Below, in pieces: positions 1-5,843 of a stretch of DNA of 7,357 bases. Source of the stretch: Flavobacteriales bacterium UBA5869 (GTDB lineage: Bacteria; Bacteroidota; Bacteroidia; Flavobacteriales_D; Crocinitomicaceae). Below the pieces are notes generated by a model that was given only the letters and a program-made list of their open reading frames with translations, had not been told where the DNA came from and made no database searches. The stretch is from NCBI GenBank assembly GCA_002432565.1, contig DJFP01000188.1:7141-14497 (forward strand), written 5' to 3'. Position numbers and translations under genes: made by a program. Each line of letters opens with the position of its first letter. Within the stretch, counting starts at the first letter, position 1.

Positions 1-1624
1 TCCTCATGCCGGGTGATTCCACATAAAAACAACCGATTGCCTTAGCTTCACGCAATAGTCTATTGATCGAATCGTCTGTAATAAACCGGCGTACGTCGTG
101 AATATCATGTGGAGGACGATCCGGTTGATTGTATGCAATAATGTCCAGTGTATCACGGATTTTTCCTAATCCTCTTTGCGAAAGAATGTCGAATTTGTAT
201 AAGCCCACATCTTCCGATTCAATCATCGAAAACTGAGTGGTTTTGTACCCTTTCGAGGTCAGGAAAGTAGCTGTAAAATAATGGATCGGTTTTTCACTGA
301 TGATCATTCCGCCTGCGTGGACACTTAAATGAGAAGGCAGTCCTGCAATCAGTTCACTATACTTCAATACCAGTTCCTGGATCGGATCTGGTTTGAGCTC
401 CCGCTTTTTATCCCCCGAAAGCATATCGATATCCGTTTTGGGCAAACCGAATACTTTTCCAAGCTCCCGGACAGTTGCTTTGTATTGAAAGGTGTTGTAT
501 GTACAAATCAAAGCCGCATGCTCAAAGCGGTCAAACACATATTGAATCACATCATCCCGGTCTCGCCATGAAAAATCGATGTCAAAATCAGGCGGATTCT
601 GCCGATACAGGTTAATAAACCGTTCAAAATACAGGTCCAGTTCCAGCGGATCAACGTCCGTGATTCCCAATAAATATGCTACTAAACTATTCGCGCCGCT
701 TCCCCTGCCCACATAGTAATACCCTTTGGATTTTGCGTAGGTAATGATGTCCCATGCAATTAAAAAATAAGTGATGTAATTCTTCTCATCAATTACTTTT
801 ATTTCTTTCTCTATGCGCTCCCTGATTTCTATTGTAATGGTATCATAACGGTGCTTCAATCCTTTTTCACACAACGAACGGATAAGTTCCAGGTCATTTT
901 CCCTTGAATCGGTGTAAAGTGCCAGGTTTTGTGATACAGCCCCGGGCGCAAACTCAAATTCAATAGAACAGGTTTTCAAAATTTCTTCCGACCGAAGAAC
1001 CAATTCCCGGAACTCATCATACTGGTCCAATAAGCTTTCTCTTCGTAAAAACACGGTATCTTCCCTGCTTTGCTCCTCTACCGGCAGTTTGGAAAGCAAT
1101 GCGTTTTGATCAATGGCCCGAAGCAGGCGATGTGTATTAAAATCGCGCTTTGAGCGAAAAGTCATAGTAGGAAGCGCCATGTATTTTTCCCATTTTTTAT
1201 TCGGGTTCATCCGAAAGCGGTTCAGCTGATGAGCAGATACCCCTACGAATTCATATTCCGCAAGCAGTTCAGGCTCTTTCCCCCAGGGATAGATCACCAC
1301 GCAGTTTTCAAATGCAGGAGCTTTCGAAGGGAAAGGAAGAATTTCATGCGTATGCTTACTCAAAAACCGGTTTATTTCCAGGAAACCATCATTGTTTTTA
1401 GCCAGCACCACATAACAGCACGATATTCCATTCCTAAAATCAACTCCCACAACGGGTATTCTCCCATTCTCCTGGCTGTAACGCACAAAATTCAGCACAC
1501 CCGACGTATTATTGATATCCGTCAATGCAATGCGCTCATAGCCGGACTCTGCTCCCCATTTAACGAGCTCTTCCGGATCTGCCATTCCGTACTTTAAGCT
1601 GTAGCATGAATGAATGTTTATCAT
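1..1624 (-). CDS. dnaE: Accessory DNA polymerase III alpha subunit (DnaE-like, translesion type), 3' end cut by window edge
   Basis: This is a C-family DNA polymerase; 541 residues are visible and the C-terminus lies beyond position 1. The chosen ATG at 1624 gives the start MINIHSCYSLKYG, which fits an N-terminal PHP domain. That domain looks degenerate: the first His of the usual HxH is Asn and the usual TDH is T35-D36-I37, so metal-dependent exonuclease activity is unlikely. The polymerase core is intact: GRGSGAN at 306-312, the catalytic PDFDID with D346 and D348, and a third Asp in KFDIL at 479. A VHAGGMIIS segment follows the palm as in other DnaE proteins. The reaction is template-directed DNA synthesis. 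The short N-terminus without a fused exonuclease, and the position downstream of dinB, indicate the accessory paralogue found in Bacteroidota rather than the longer replicative DnaE. A role in damage-induced mutagenesis is inferred by analogy with DnaE2. No ribosome binding site is evident before the ATG. Confidence 0.9.
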   Translation of the reverse strand, partial: MINIHSCYSLKYGMADPEELVKWGAESGYERIALTDINNTSGVLNFVRYSQENGRIPVVGVDFRNGISCCYVVLAKNNDGFLEINRFLSKHTHEILPFPSKAPAFENCVVIYPWGKEPELLAEYEFVGVSAHQLNRFRMNPNKKWEKYMALPTMTFRSKRDFNTHRLLRAIDQNALLSKLPVEEQSREDTVFLRRESLLDQYDEFRELVLRSEEILKTCSIEFEFAPGAVSQNLALYTDSRENDLELIRSLCEKGLKHRYDTITIEIRERIEKEIKVIDEKNYITYFLIAWDIITYAKSKGYYYVGRGSGANSLVAYLLGITDVDPLELDLYFERFINLYRQNPPDFDIDFSWRDRDDVIQYVFDRFEHAALICTYNTFQYKATVRELGKVFGLPKTDIDMLSGDKKRELKPDPIQELVLKYSELIAGLPSHLSVHAGGMIISEKPIHYFTATFLTSKGYKTTQFSMIESEDVGLYKFDILSQRGLGKIRDTLDIIAYNQPDRPPHDIHDVRRFITDDSINRLLREAKAIGCFYVESPGMR

Positions 1625-1645
1625 ATTAATTACAAATTGCGGTAA

Positions 1646-1740
1646 CTTCGACTCCGCTGCGCCTATGCTGACCTTGCTCCGCCGAAGTGGCTACACAAAG
1701 GCAAGAGCTACAGCGTAAGCATTCAGTCACCGAAGATTCT
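1646..1740. repeat. GC-rich intergenic repeat-like segment (CTTCGACTCCGCTGCGCC type)
   Basis: The segment begins with CTTCGACTCCGCTGCGCC at 1647 and includes several CTTCG/CGAAG pairs (1647-1651, CGAAG at 1682-1686, and again near 1732-1736), so parts of it can fold back on themselves. From memory, a motif of this kind recurs between genes in many Bacteroidota genomes. Repetition cannot be shown in this window because there is only one copy. The base composition is clearly more GC-rich than the surrounding intergenic DNA. Confidence 0.4.
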
Positions 1741-1741
1741 T

Positions 1742-1785
1742 GAAAAGGAGGCTGAGTCCCGAAGTTTCGGAAAAACCTCTTTTTC
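1742..1785. repeat. Long inverted repeat / hairpin
   Basis: The arms GAAAAGGAGG (1742-1751) and CCTCTTTTTC (1776-1785) pair over 10 positions with one G-T wobble. Inside the loop, CCGAA (1759-1763) and TTCGG (1766-1770) form a second small inverted repeat. On the minus strand the T-rich arm lies inside the structure, not after it, so this does not look like a standard intrinsic terminator of dinB. Confidence 0.6.
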
Positions 1786-1824
1786 ATAACAACCAAATTC
1801 CCGGTGTCAGCGTACTTATACCTT

Positions 1825-1838
1825 CCCGCCGCGGCGGG
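1825..1838. repeat. 14-bp perfect GC palindrome
   Basis: The sequence CCCGCCGCGGCGGG is a perfect palindrome with SacII (CCGCGG) at its centre. It is unusually GC-rich for this genome and sits between two larger inverted repeats, so it probably belongs to the same structured element. Confidence 0.6.
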
Positions 1839-1872
1839 TCCGGCAGCAGGCATGACATCCGGGAGCCTGGTT

Positions 1873-1956
1873 CCAATCGTTTCCCTCTGTTCGTTGTGGT
1901 TAGCCTTAGGTTGGCGGTGGTTGGGAAGTTATTAGTGAACAGAGGGCAACAATTGG
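1873..1956. repeat. Inverted repeat with 20-bp arms and 44-bp loop
   Basis: The left arm CCAATCGTTTCCCTCTGTTC (1873-1892) and right arm GAACAGAGGGCAACAATTGG (1937-1956) are reverse complements at 18 of 20 positions, with 10 uninterrupted matches next to the loop. As RNA it would form a long stem on either strand. The near-perfect arms suggest selection or recent origin as a repeat element. Confidence 0.75.
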
Positions 1957-2014
1957 TGTTTTGTGGTTAGGTTTTGCTTTTTATTTCGTCATTTTTTTCT
2001 TTTTCATTTGTCAT

Positions 2015-2046
2015 TGTTAGTGATCAGTCGCGACTGATCACTAACA
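2015..2046. repeat. Perfect 32-bp palindrome
   Basis: Every base from 2015 to 2046 pairs with its partner around the centre TCGCGA (2028-2033), with no spacer. Each half contains AGTGATCAGT, giving two TGATCA sites. It lies 82 bp beyond the dinB stop and about 390 bp before the dnaE start. Neither strand has a T-run directly after it, so it is a poor intrinsic terminator. A dimeric-protein binding site, a folding RNA element or the edge of a repeat element are alternatives. Confidence 0.85.
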
Positions 2047-2128
2047 TGTTCATTTTCCGGATGTGCTGAAAACCTTGTTGATCCGGATATTCGATAATTC
2101 CGTTCCCATTTTCTCTCTTGTAAAAATG

Positions 2129-3349
2129 TTAGACGATCCGGTTTGCAACTATCATCGGGGTTTCTCCCCTAAAAGGATTAAAATGCCCTATTCTCTTAAC
2201 CTGCATTCCTATTGCCCGCTGGATGGCCCGTTCACCGAAACGCTCCCGGATATCATCCATCGAATGATATAAGGTGGCAAGCCGGGAACCTTCATCAAAC
2301 AAACGCATCTGGTAATTTCCATGCACCAGCTCACTCATCCGCACGCCAACCAAACGCACAAGCAGTCTTCGGTTATGTAATTTCTCAAAAAGGTTCATTA
2401 CTACCGGGAGAATTTCATGATCCGCCGCCGAGTAAGGAATCCGCTGCTGTAAGGTCGTTGTCTGAAAATCAGAATAGCGGATCTTCACCGTCACACATGC
2501 ACAAACCTTCTTCTCTTTTCGCAGTTGAAAAACCAGGTTCTCAGCCAGGGCAAATACGATTGCCTTCAAACGCACCACATCGATCGTATCTTTATCAAAT
2601 GTGCGCTCACTCGAAATTGATTTTCGTTCGTTGTATTGGATCACCGGACTATTATCAATTCCCTGTGCTTTTTTCCAGATGGCAATTCCGTTTTGACCGA
2701 GCACACTTTCCAGCATTTCTACCGGCATCTGCTGGATTGTTCCGATGCGTTTCACTCCCAGGCTGCAGAGTGTTTGGTAAGTTTTCAGGCCAACCATCGG
2801 AATTTTCTGCACCGATAACGGATTCAGGAATCGTTTCTCTTCCCCGTCGATGACGTTCATCTGGTTATTCGGTTTGGCTTCACCGGTCGCAATCTTGGAA
2901 ACCGTTTTATTGACAGACATTCCAAAAGAAATGGGAAGCCCGGTTTCCTTCATAATCTTATTTCTGAGCTCTCCGGCATATTTGTAGCATCCGAAAAAAC
3001 GGTCCATTCCGGACAAGTCCATATAAAACTCATCGATAGACGATTTTTCCACCACCGGCACTGCATCCTGGATGATGTCTGTTACCAGCCGCGAGTATTT
3101 CGTGTAATTGGCCGAATTCCCGCTGATAACAATTGCTTCCGGGCACCGTTCTTTGGCCATTTTCATGGGCATTGCGGAATGAATTCCAAATTTCCGGGCT
3201 TCGTAACTACAACTGGCTACTACTCCACGGTCTGATGCTCCACCGATTAAGATGGGCTTTCCGTTCAGGCGGCTGTCTTCCAGACGTTCACAGGAGACAA
3301 AAAAAGTGTCTAAATCCATGTGGACAATGCTTCGTTGTTGTTCGTTCAT
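2129..3349 (-). CDS. dinB: DNA polymerase IV (Y-family translesion polymerase)
   Basis: This complete 406-residue Y-family polymerase inserts nucleotides opposite damaged bases and has no proofreading domain. The palm motif HMDLDTFF has the catalytic D12, and F17 sits at the steric-gate position that excludes ribonucleotides. The second catalytic motif SSIDEFYMD has D106 and E107. FGIHSAMPM at about 54-62 is the usual fingers-region signature. A helix-hairpin-helix thumb region follows (about 172-235), then the little-finger domain (about 243-342). QMRLF at 347-351 matches the QxxLF-type sliding-clamp peptide, followed by a C-terminal tail ending near NPFRGE. The ATG at 3349 fits the usual N-terminal distance to the first catalytic Asp. 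The gene lies upstream of an accessory DnaE on the same strand, which suggests a two-polymerase damage-tolerance unit. A candidate promoter lies about 75 bp upstream; no Shine-Dalgarno site is clear. Confidence 0.96.
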   Translation of the reverse strand: MNEQQRSIVHMDLDTFFVSCERLEDSRLNGKPILIGGASDRGVVASCSYEARKFGIHSAMPMKMAKERCPEAIVISGNSANYTKYSRLVTDIIQDAVPVVEKSSIDEFYMDLSGMDRFFGCYKYAGELRNKIMKETGLPISFGMSVNKTVSKIATGEAKPNNQMNVIDGEEKRFLNPLSVQKIPMVGLKTYQTLCSLGVKRIGTIQQMPVEMLESVLGQNGIAIWKKAQGIDNSPVIQYNERKSISSERTFDKDTIDVVRLKAIVFALAENLVFQLRKEKKVCACVTVKIRYSDFQTTTLQQRIPYSAADHEILPVVMNLFEKLHNRRLLVRLVGVRMSELVHGNYQMRLFDEGSRLATLYHSMDDIRERFGERAIQRAIGMQVKRIGHFNPFRGETPMIVANRIV

Positions 3350-3421
3350 GTCTCGTAATTAAAAAATACGGCTGCATATCATTTCCGAACTGAGGAATAA
3401 TCCGTAGATTTATTCCTGTTT

Positions 3422-3429
3422 CAAAATTA
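3422..3429 (-). promoter_or_regulatory. Candidate Bacteroidota -7 element for dinB
   Basis: Read on the minus strand the bases are TAATTTTG, a perfect match to the Bacteroidota TAnnTTTG element. It lies 73-80 bp upstream of the dinB ATG. The -33 region is weak (TTTA at 3452-3455 with a 22-bp spacer), as expected if the promoter is regulated. The match is short and could be chance. Confidence 0.4.
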
Positions 3430-3431
3430 CC

Positions 3432-3475
3432 AATTTGATTATTTTAAAATCTAAATTTGATTAATAATTAATCAA
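3432..3475. promoter_or_regulatory. Candidate operator: spaced direct repeats plus 19-bp palindrome
   Basis: AATTTGATTA occurs at 3432-3441 and again at 3454-3463, 22 bp apart, about two helical turns. The second copy runs into TTGATTAATAATTAATCAA (3457-3475), a perfect palindrome around 3466. Between the copies lies the palindrome ATTTTAAAAT (3441-3450). The cluster overlaps the expected upstream promoter region of dinB, so a regulator of the damage-tolerance unit could bind here. AT-rich DNA produces such matches easily, so this remains a hypothesis. Confidence 0.4.
3452..3459 (+). promoter_or_regulatory. Candidate Bacteroidota -7 element for the plus-strand exported-protein genes
   Basis: TAAATTTG matches TAnnTTTG exactly on the plus strand and lies about 150 bp upstream of the exported-protein ATG. 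The nearest TTTG upstream (3434-3437) is only 14 bp away, shorter than usual for a -33 element. It overlaps the repeat cluster that may control dinB, so the two promoters could be coregulated. Confidence 0.3.
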
Positions 3476-3607
3476 CAAAGCAGAATTAGTTATCAACCAC
3501 GTAAAGGATTTACGAACATCTTTTATTTCGAAAATTTGTGAATGTGCCAGTTTGCCAATAGCAAATCAAAGCATTTTTTCACTATCTTACAAAGAAACTA
3601 AGGCATT

Positions 3608-4015
3608 ATGAAACAGCTTCTCTTTTTGATTATTCTCCTGGCCGGAAAACTTTCCTACGCCGACGGACTGGACGAAATGCGGATTTACATCAACCAAAAA
3701 CTGGTGGCAACCAGCTATGAAGGATCTTCTCAGGTCCTGGAACTTGAAGTTTCTGTCGGAGACACTTTAAAATTCGAGATCTGGACAGATTGGGGAGGCA
3801 TGGAAAATTCTTCCATCAGTGTTTTTGAGTATCAAAGCAGTGAAAAAGTGGCCGAACTGGCACGAGTTCCAAACCGGAAATACGAAGCAAACTTTTTCCA
3901 GGTCATTAAACCGAATATGATGGACAGTGAGATGCAATACGTTTTTAATTTTAGTCCGTCGGTGAACAGGACCTGGAAATTTGCACGGATTATTTTGAAA
4001 CCTAAAACCGATTAA
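3608..4015 (+). CDS. Small secreted/periplasmic protein of unknown function
   Basis: This 135-residue protein begins with a classical signal peptide: Lys2, a hydrophobic stretch (about 4-13) and a signal peptidase I site after S16-Y17-A18. The mature part of about 117 residues alternates hydrophobic and polar residues, as in a beta-sandwich. It contains several aromatic residues, including the segment FEIWTDWGGMENSS, and no cysteine after the signal. I recognise no family or catalytic motif. The ATG at 3608 is the only start that gives the signal peptide. It lies 18 bp upstream of a lipoprotein gene on the same strand, so the two are probably co-transcribed and both act in the envelope. It is divergent from dinB. 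Confidence 0.75.
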   Translation: MKQLLFLIILLAGKLSYADGLDEMRIYINQKLVATSYEGSSQVLELEVSVGDTLKFEIWTDWGGMENSSISVFEYQSSEKVAELARVPNRKYEANFFQVIKPNMMDSEMQYVFNFSPSVNRTWKFARIILKPKTD

Positions 4016-4033
4016 CAACCTTAACCATCCGAC

Positions 4034-4864
4034 ATGAGAAAAACCATTCTGATCAACTGTATCGTCTTATTAGTATTACCTGGTTGTTCCCCTAATAAAA
4101 CTGAAAAGAACAATGATTTTATTTTCCCTAAAATAATTGACACTACTGAAGTTGCAACTTTCTATTTCTCACCAACTGAAATGCAATCTGCTATAAATCA
4201 TGTAGGAACCCTGCAAAAGTTATCAGAAAGTGCCGATCTGACAACTTCTTATCGAAAATTCAATTGTTATATAAAATCATCAATCGATTTAGCTGAACGA
4301 AAAAACAACTCAAAAAAGAAATACTACGGGTTTTCAATTTTCATTGATACAACCAAAGAAGTTTCCATGGAAAAGCCCTCAGACTATTTCCCATTCATTC
4401 CTCCTGATATAGAATATAAATCTTTTAAAGAAGATAGTAGTGCACTTAGATATGCTATTGAATTTGAATTATGGAAAACAAACAAAACTTATGTAAAAGC
4501 TTTACCTGTTTATATTGTAAATCAAACTAAGAAATCACTTTTTATTTCAGAACAGGATGCCCAGTTAATATTAATCCAGGAAGCCAAAAACAAACATGGG
4601 AAATGGCAACCGATTGAATATTTTAGGTTTAGTCAATGCGGGAATAGTTATGGTGATTACATACTACGACCTAATTACTATTTAATGACGAAAGTATATA
4701 AATACAAGGGCGAATTTGAAACTTTACTAAGGATAAAAATGATTAGTGACACGAATACTGTTTATTCAAAACCATTTAAAGGAAGTGTAAATCTATCTCA
4801 ATTTAAAATTGTCAAAACAAGAAATTTGAGGTATCAATTTTTGGATCACCCCAATGGCAAGTAA
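4034..4864 (+). CDS. Lipoprotein of unknown function, AT-rich gene
   Basis: The 276-residue product starts with a type II signal peptide: R2-K3, a hydrophobic core and lipobox LPGC with the acylated Cys at 18. It is therefore expected to be anchored in a membrane facing the periplasm or cell surface. The mature protein is rich in Lys, Tyr and Phe. Its C-terminal half (about 150-270) reads like a beta-sandwich: KALPVYIVNQTKKSLFIS, then GKWQPIEYFRFSQCGNSYGD, then a YSKPFKG segment near the end. I recall similar unnamed Bacteroidota proteins but no function. Base composition drops sharply: 4261-4320 has 15 G/C of 60, against 26 of 60 at 3781-3840 in the preceding gene. This fits a transferred or relaxed gene. 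It follows the small exported-protein gene by 18 bp. Confidence 0.8.
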   Translation: MRKTILINCIVLLVLPGCSPNKTEKNNDFIFPKIIDTTEVATFYFSPTEMQSAINHVGTLQKLSESADLTTSYRKFNCYIKSSIDLAERKNNSKKKYYGFSIFIDTTKEVSMEKPSDYFPFIPPDIEYKSFKEDSSALRYAIEFELWKTNKTYVKALPVYIVNQTKKSLFISEQDAQLILIQEAKNKHGKWQPIEYFRFSQCGNSYGDYILRPNYYLMTKVYKYKGEFETLLRIKMISDTNTVYSKPFKGSVNLSQFKIVKTRNLRYQFLDHPNGK

Positions 4865-5011
4865 CAAAGCTTTGAAATGACATCACTTCATTTAGGCTTT
4901 ATTAGTGTCTTACAGTTTAATCACTACCCCCCGAAATCAGTAATGAGCAATGATCATATCCATCTGGGAATGCGCATAGAGTTTATTGTAAGATTATTCC
5001 CGGGATAAACA
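4865..5011. other. Short intergenic gap between converging units
   Basis: The gap starts with the 10-bp palindrome CAAAGCTTTG (4865-4874) right after the lipoprotein stop and contains a near-palindrome TTATTCCCGGGATAA just before the terminator. No gene is apparent. Confidence 0.5.
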
Positions 5012-5043
5012 AAAAAAGCGCCCGTCAATGACGAGCGCTTTTT
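5012..5043. terminator. Bidirectional intrinsic terminator between rplT and the lipoprotein gene
   Basis: AAAAAGCGC (5013-5021) pairs with GCGCTTTTT (5035-5043), and CGTC (5023-5026) with GACG (5030-5033) extends the stem after one C/A mismatch, leaving a 3-nt loop. On the minus strand the stem is followed by a run of seven T, which suits the end of thrS-infC-rpmI-rplT, 25 bp after the rplT stop. On the plus strand the T-run of five can end transcription of the two exported-protein genes. Confidence 0.9.
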
Positions 5044-5067
5044 ATTGATAAAGTGTATTTTCGATTT

Positions 5068-5415
5068 TTATTTTTTCACGGAGTCAACTACAGCTTTGAA
5101 CGCCTCTGGGTGGTTCATTGCTAAGTCAGCTAAAACTTTACGGTTCAATTCGATACCGCTTTTGTTTACAGCTCCCATGAATTGAGAATAGCTCATCCCG
5201 TGTAAGCGAGCTCCTGCGTTGATACGCATGATCCACAATGAACGGAAATTTCTTTTCTTTTGCTTACGACCTTCGTAAGCGTAATTTAGTCCTTTTTCAA
5301 TAGCATTTTTTGCTACTGTCCAAACATTTTTTCTACGGCCGTAGTATCCTTTGGCCAACTTCATAAAGTTCTTTCTGCGAGCTCTTGAAGCAACGTGATT
5401 TACCGATCTTGGCAT
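5068..5415 (-). CDS. rplT: 50S ribosomal protein L20
   Basis: This 115-residue basic protein is close to the usual length of L20. It starts [20 protein letters not shown] and contains [31 protein letters not shown] and the globular C-terminal domain with [13 protein letters not shown], all characteristic of the family. L20 binds 23S rRNA early in large-subunit assembly and in several bacteria also represses its own operon. It is the last gene of the thrS-infC-rpmI-rplT unit, 124 bp after rpmI and 25 bp before a strong terminator. The gap upstream carries hairpins that might serve as the autoregulatory site; this is inference. Confidence 0.98.
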   Translation of the reverse strand: MPRSVNHVASRARRKNFMKLAKGYYGRRKNVWTVAKNAIEKGLNYAYEGRKQKKRNFRSLWIMRINAGARLHGMSYSQFMGAVNKSGIELNRKVLADLAMNHPEAFKAVVDSVKK

Positions 5416-5539
5416 AACTTTTAGTTTTTTGATAAGGAGTGTAACACTATCTCAGTCAACTTTGTACTCATTACCTGGTTAAACATTACCGTCCAGGCTA
5501 AGCCCAGACAAAAATTCCCTTCTTAAAAGAAGTGAGGGA
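5416..5539 (-). promoter_or_regulatory. Structured rpmI-rplT spacer, candidate regulatory leader
   Basis: Read on the minus strand, a hairpin CTTCT-TTTA-AGAAG (within 5519-5532) lies just after the rpmI stop and is followed by GGAATTTTT. Next, 5491-5509 can form an 8-bp stem GTCTGGGC/GCCTGGAC with two G-U pairs and a 3-nt loop. GGTAATG then occurs twice, 15 bp apart (5484-5490 and 5469-5475). The gap is long for two ribosomal-protein genes in one operon, which supports a leader function. L20 autoregulation is known in other bacteria; no homologous structure is proven here. Confidence 0.35.
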
Positions 5540-5737
5540 TTACTTCATGTTCAACATTAATTTAACGTTAGACAAATCTGATTCATGAACCAAACCTGCG
5601 TGCGTCAAATTACGTTTTTGTTTCTTGGTCTTTTTCGTAAGAATGTGGCTTTTGAAAGCGTGTTTTCTCTTGATCTTACCAGATCCAGTTACAGTGAATC
5701 TCTTCTTTGCACTGGATGTTGTTTTCATTTTTGGCAT
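5540..5737 (-). CDS. rpmI: 50S ribosomal protein L35
   Basis: This 65-residue, strongly basic protein has the length and pattern of L35: [20 protein letters not shown] at the start, then [20 protein letters not shown] and a hydrophobic C-terminal end. L35 is a small structural protein of the large ribosomal subunit. It sits in the conserved infC-rpmI-rplT order, 106 bp after infC, and is transcribed towards rplT. The upstream sequence GAGAAGAAG before the ATG is purine-rich but not a clear Shine-Dalgarno site. Confidence 0.98.
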   Translation of the reverse strand: MPKMKTTSSAKKRFTVTGSGKIKRKHAFKSHILTKKTKKQKRNLTHAGLVHESDLSNVKLMLNMK

Positions 5738-5780
5738 CTTCTTCTCTTTTTAAAAAATGAACACTTTATCATAGTCTTTC

Positions 5781-5838
5781 AATTATCAATTTCTGAATTA
5801 ACAATTATCAAATCTTGATAATTACTTCGTTGATAATT
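5781..5838. repeat. Four-copy 9-mer array in direct and inverted orientation (infC-rpmI spacer)
   Basis: AATTATCAA occurs at 5781-5789 and 5803-5811, and its reverse complement TTGATAATT at 5815-5823 and 5830-5838. The two inner copies form a perfect 9-bp hairpin with a 3-nt loop, and the two outer copies can form a nested stem around it. The array fills most of the infC-rpmI spacer. It could be an RNA structure that sets the ratio of IF3 to the ribosomal proteins, or a simple intergenic repeat of the kind often seen in Bacteroidota. Confidence 0.8.
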
Positions 5839-5843
5839 TATAA

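Larger units (their letters stand above)
1625..2128. other. Structured, repeat-rich non-coding spacer between dinB and dnaE
   Basis: About 500 bp lie between two genes of the same orientation that would be expected to sit close together. I see no convincing gene here; the short open frames on both strands have unlikely compositions and cross the inverted repeats. The stretch holds, in order, a GC-rich repeat-like segment (about 1646-1740), a long hairpin (1742-1785), a 14-bp GC palindrome (1825-1838), a long-armed inverted repeat (1873-1956), a 10-bp direct repeat TTGTGGTTAG (1894-1903 and 1961-1970), a perfect 32-bp palindrome (2015-2046) and a pair of TCCGGAT/ATCCGGA sites (2056-2062, 2081-2087). 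It may be a dispersed intergenic repeat element or a structured RNA; which one cannot be told from one copy. Confidence 0.6.
3350..3607. other. AT-rich divergent intergenic region (dinB / exported protein)
   Basis: This gap separates the divergent starts of dinB and the small exported protein. It contains -7-like elements for both strands, a 22-bp-spaced direct repeat, a perfect 19-bp palindrome and a small inverted repeat CGTAAA/TTTACG (3500-3505 and 3509-3514). No reading frame in it looks like a gene. Confidence 0.7.

Noticed and set aside
1229..1597. 122-codon open frame on the plus strand
   Set aside because: It is antisense to the conserved N-terminal part of dnaE.
1626..1853. 75-codon open frame on the minus strand upstream of dnaE
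   Set aside because: It runs through inverted repeats and GC palindromes, has an implausible composition and no recognisable family.
1740..1970. 76-codon open frame on the plus strand in the dinB-dnaE spacer
   Set aside because: It overlaps the hairpin arms and the inverted repeat; its product resembles no protein family.
1967..2014. 15-residue Lys/Glu-rich open frame on the minus strand just after the 32-bp palindrome
   Set aside because: It is too short and too biased in composition to support as a gene.
2015..2046. 32-bp palindrome as an intrinsic terminator for dinB
   Set aside because: There is no T-run directly after the stem on either strand; the minus strand continues with purine-rich sequence.
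1625..2128. Retron or CRISPR-like non-coding RNA in the structured spacer
   Set aside because: There is no reverse transcriptase or cas gene nearby and no regularly spaced repeat array.
2212..2853. 213-codon open frame on the plus strand
   Set aside because: It is antisense to dinB, whose catalytic motifs are unmistakable, and its product has no recognisable features.
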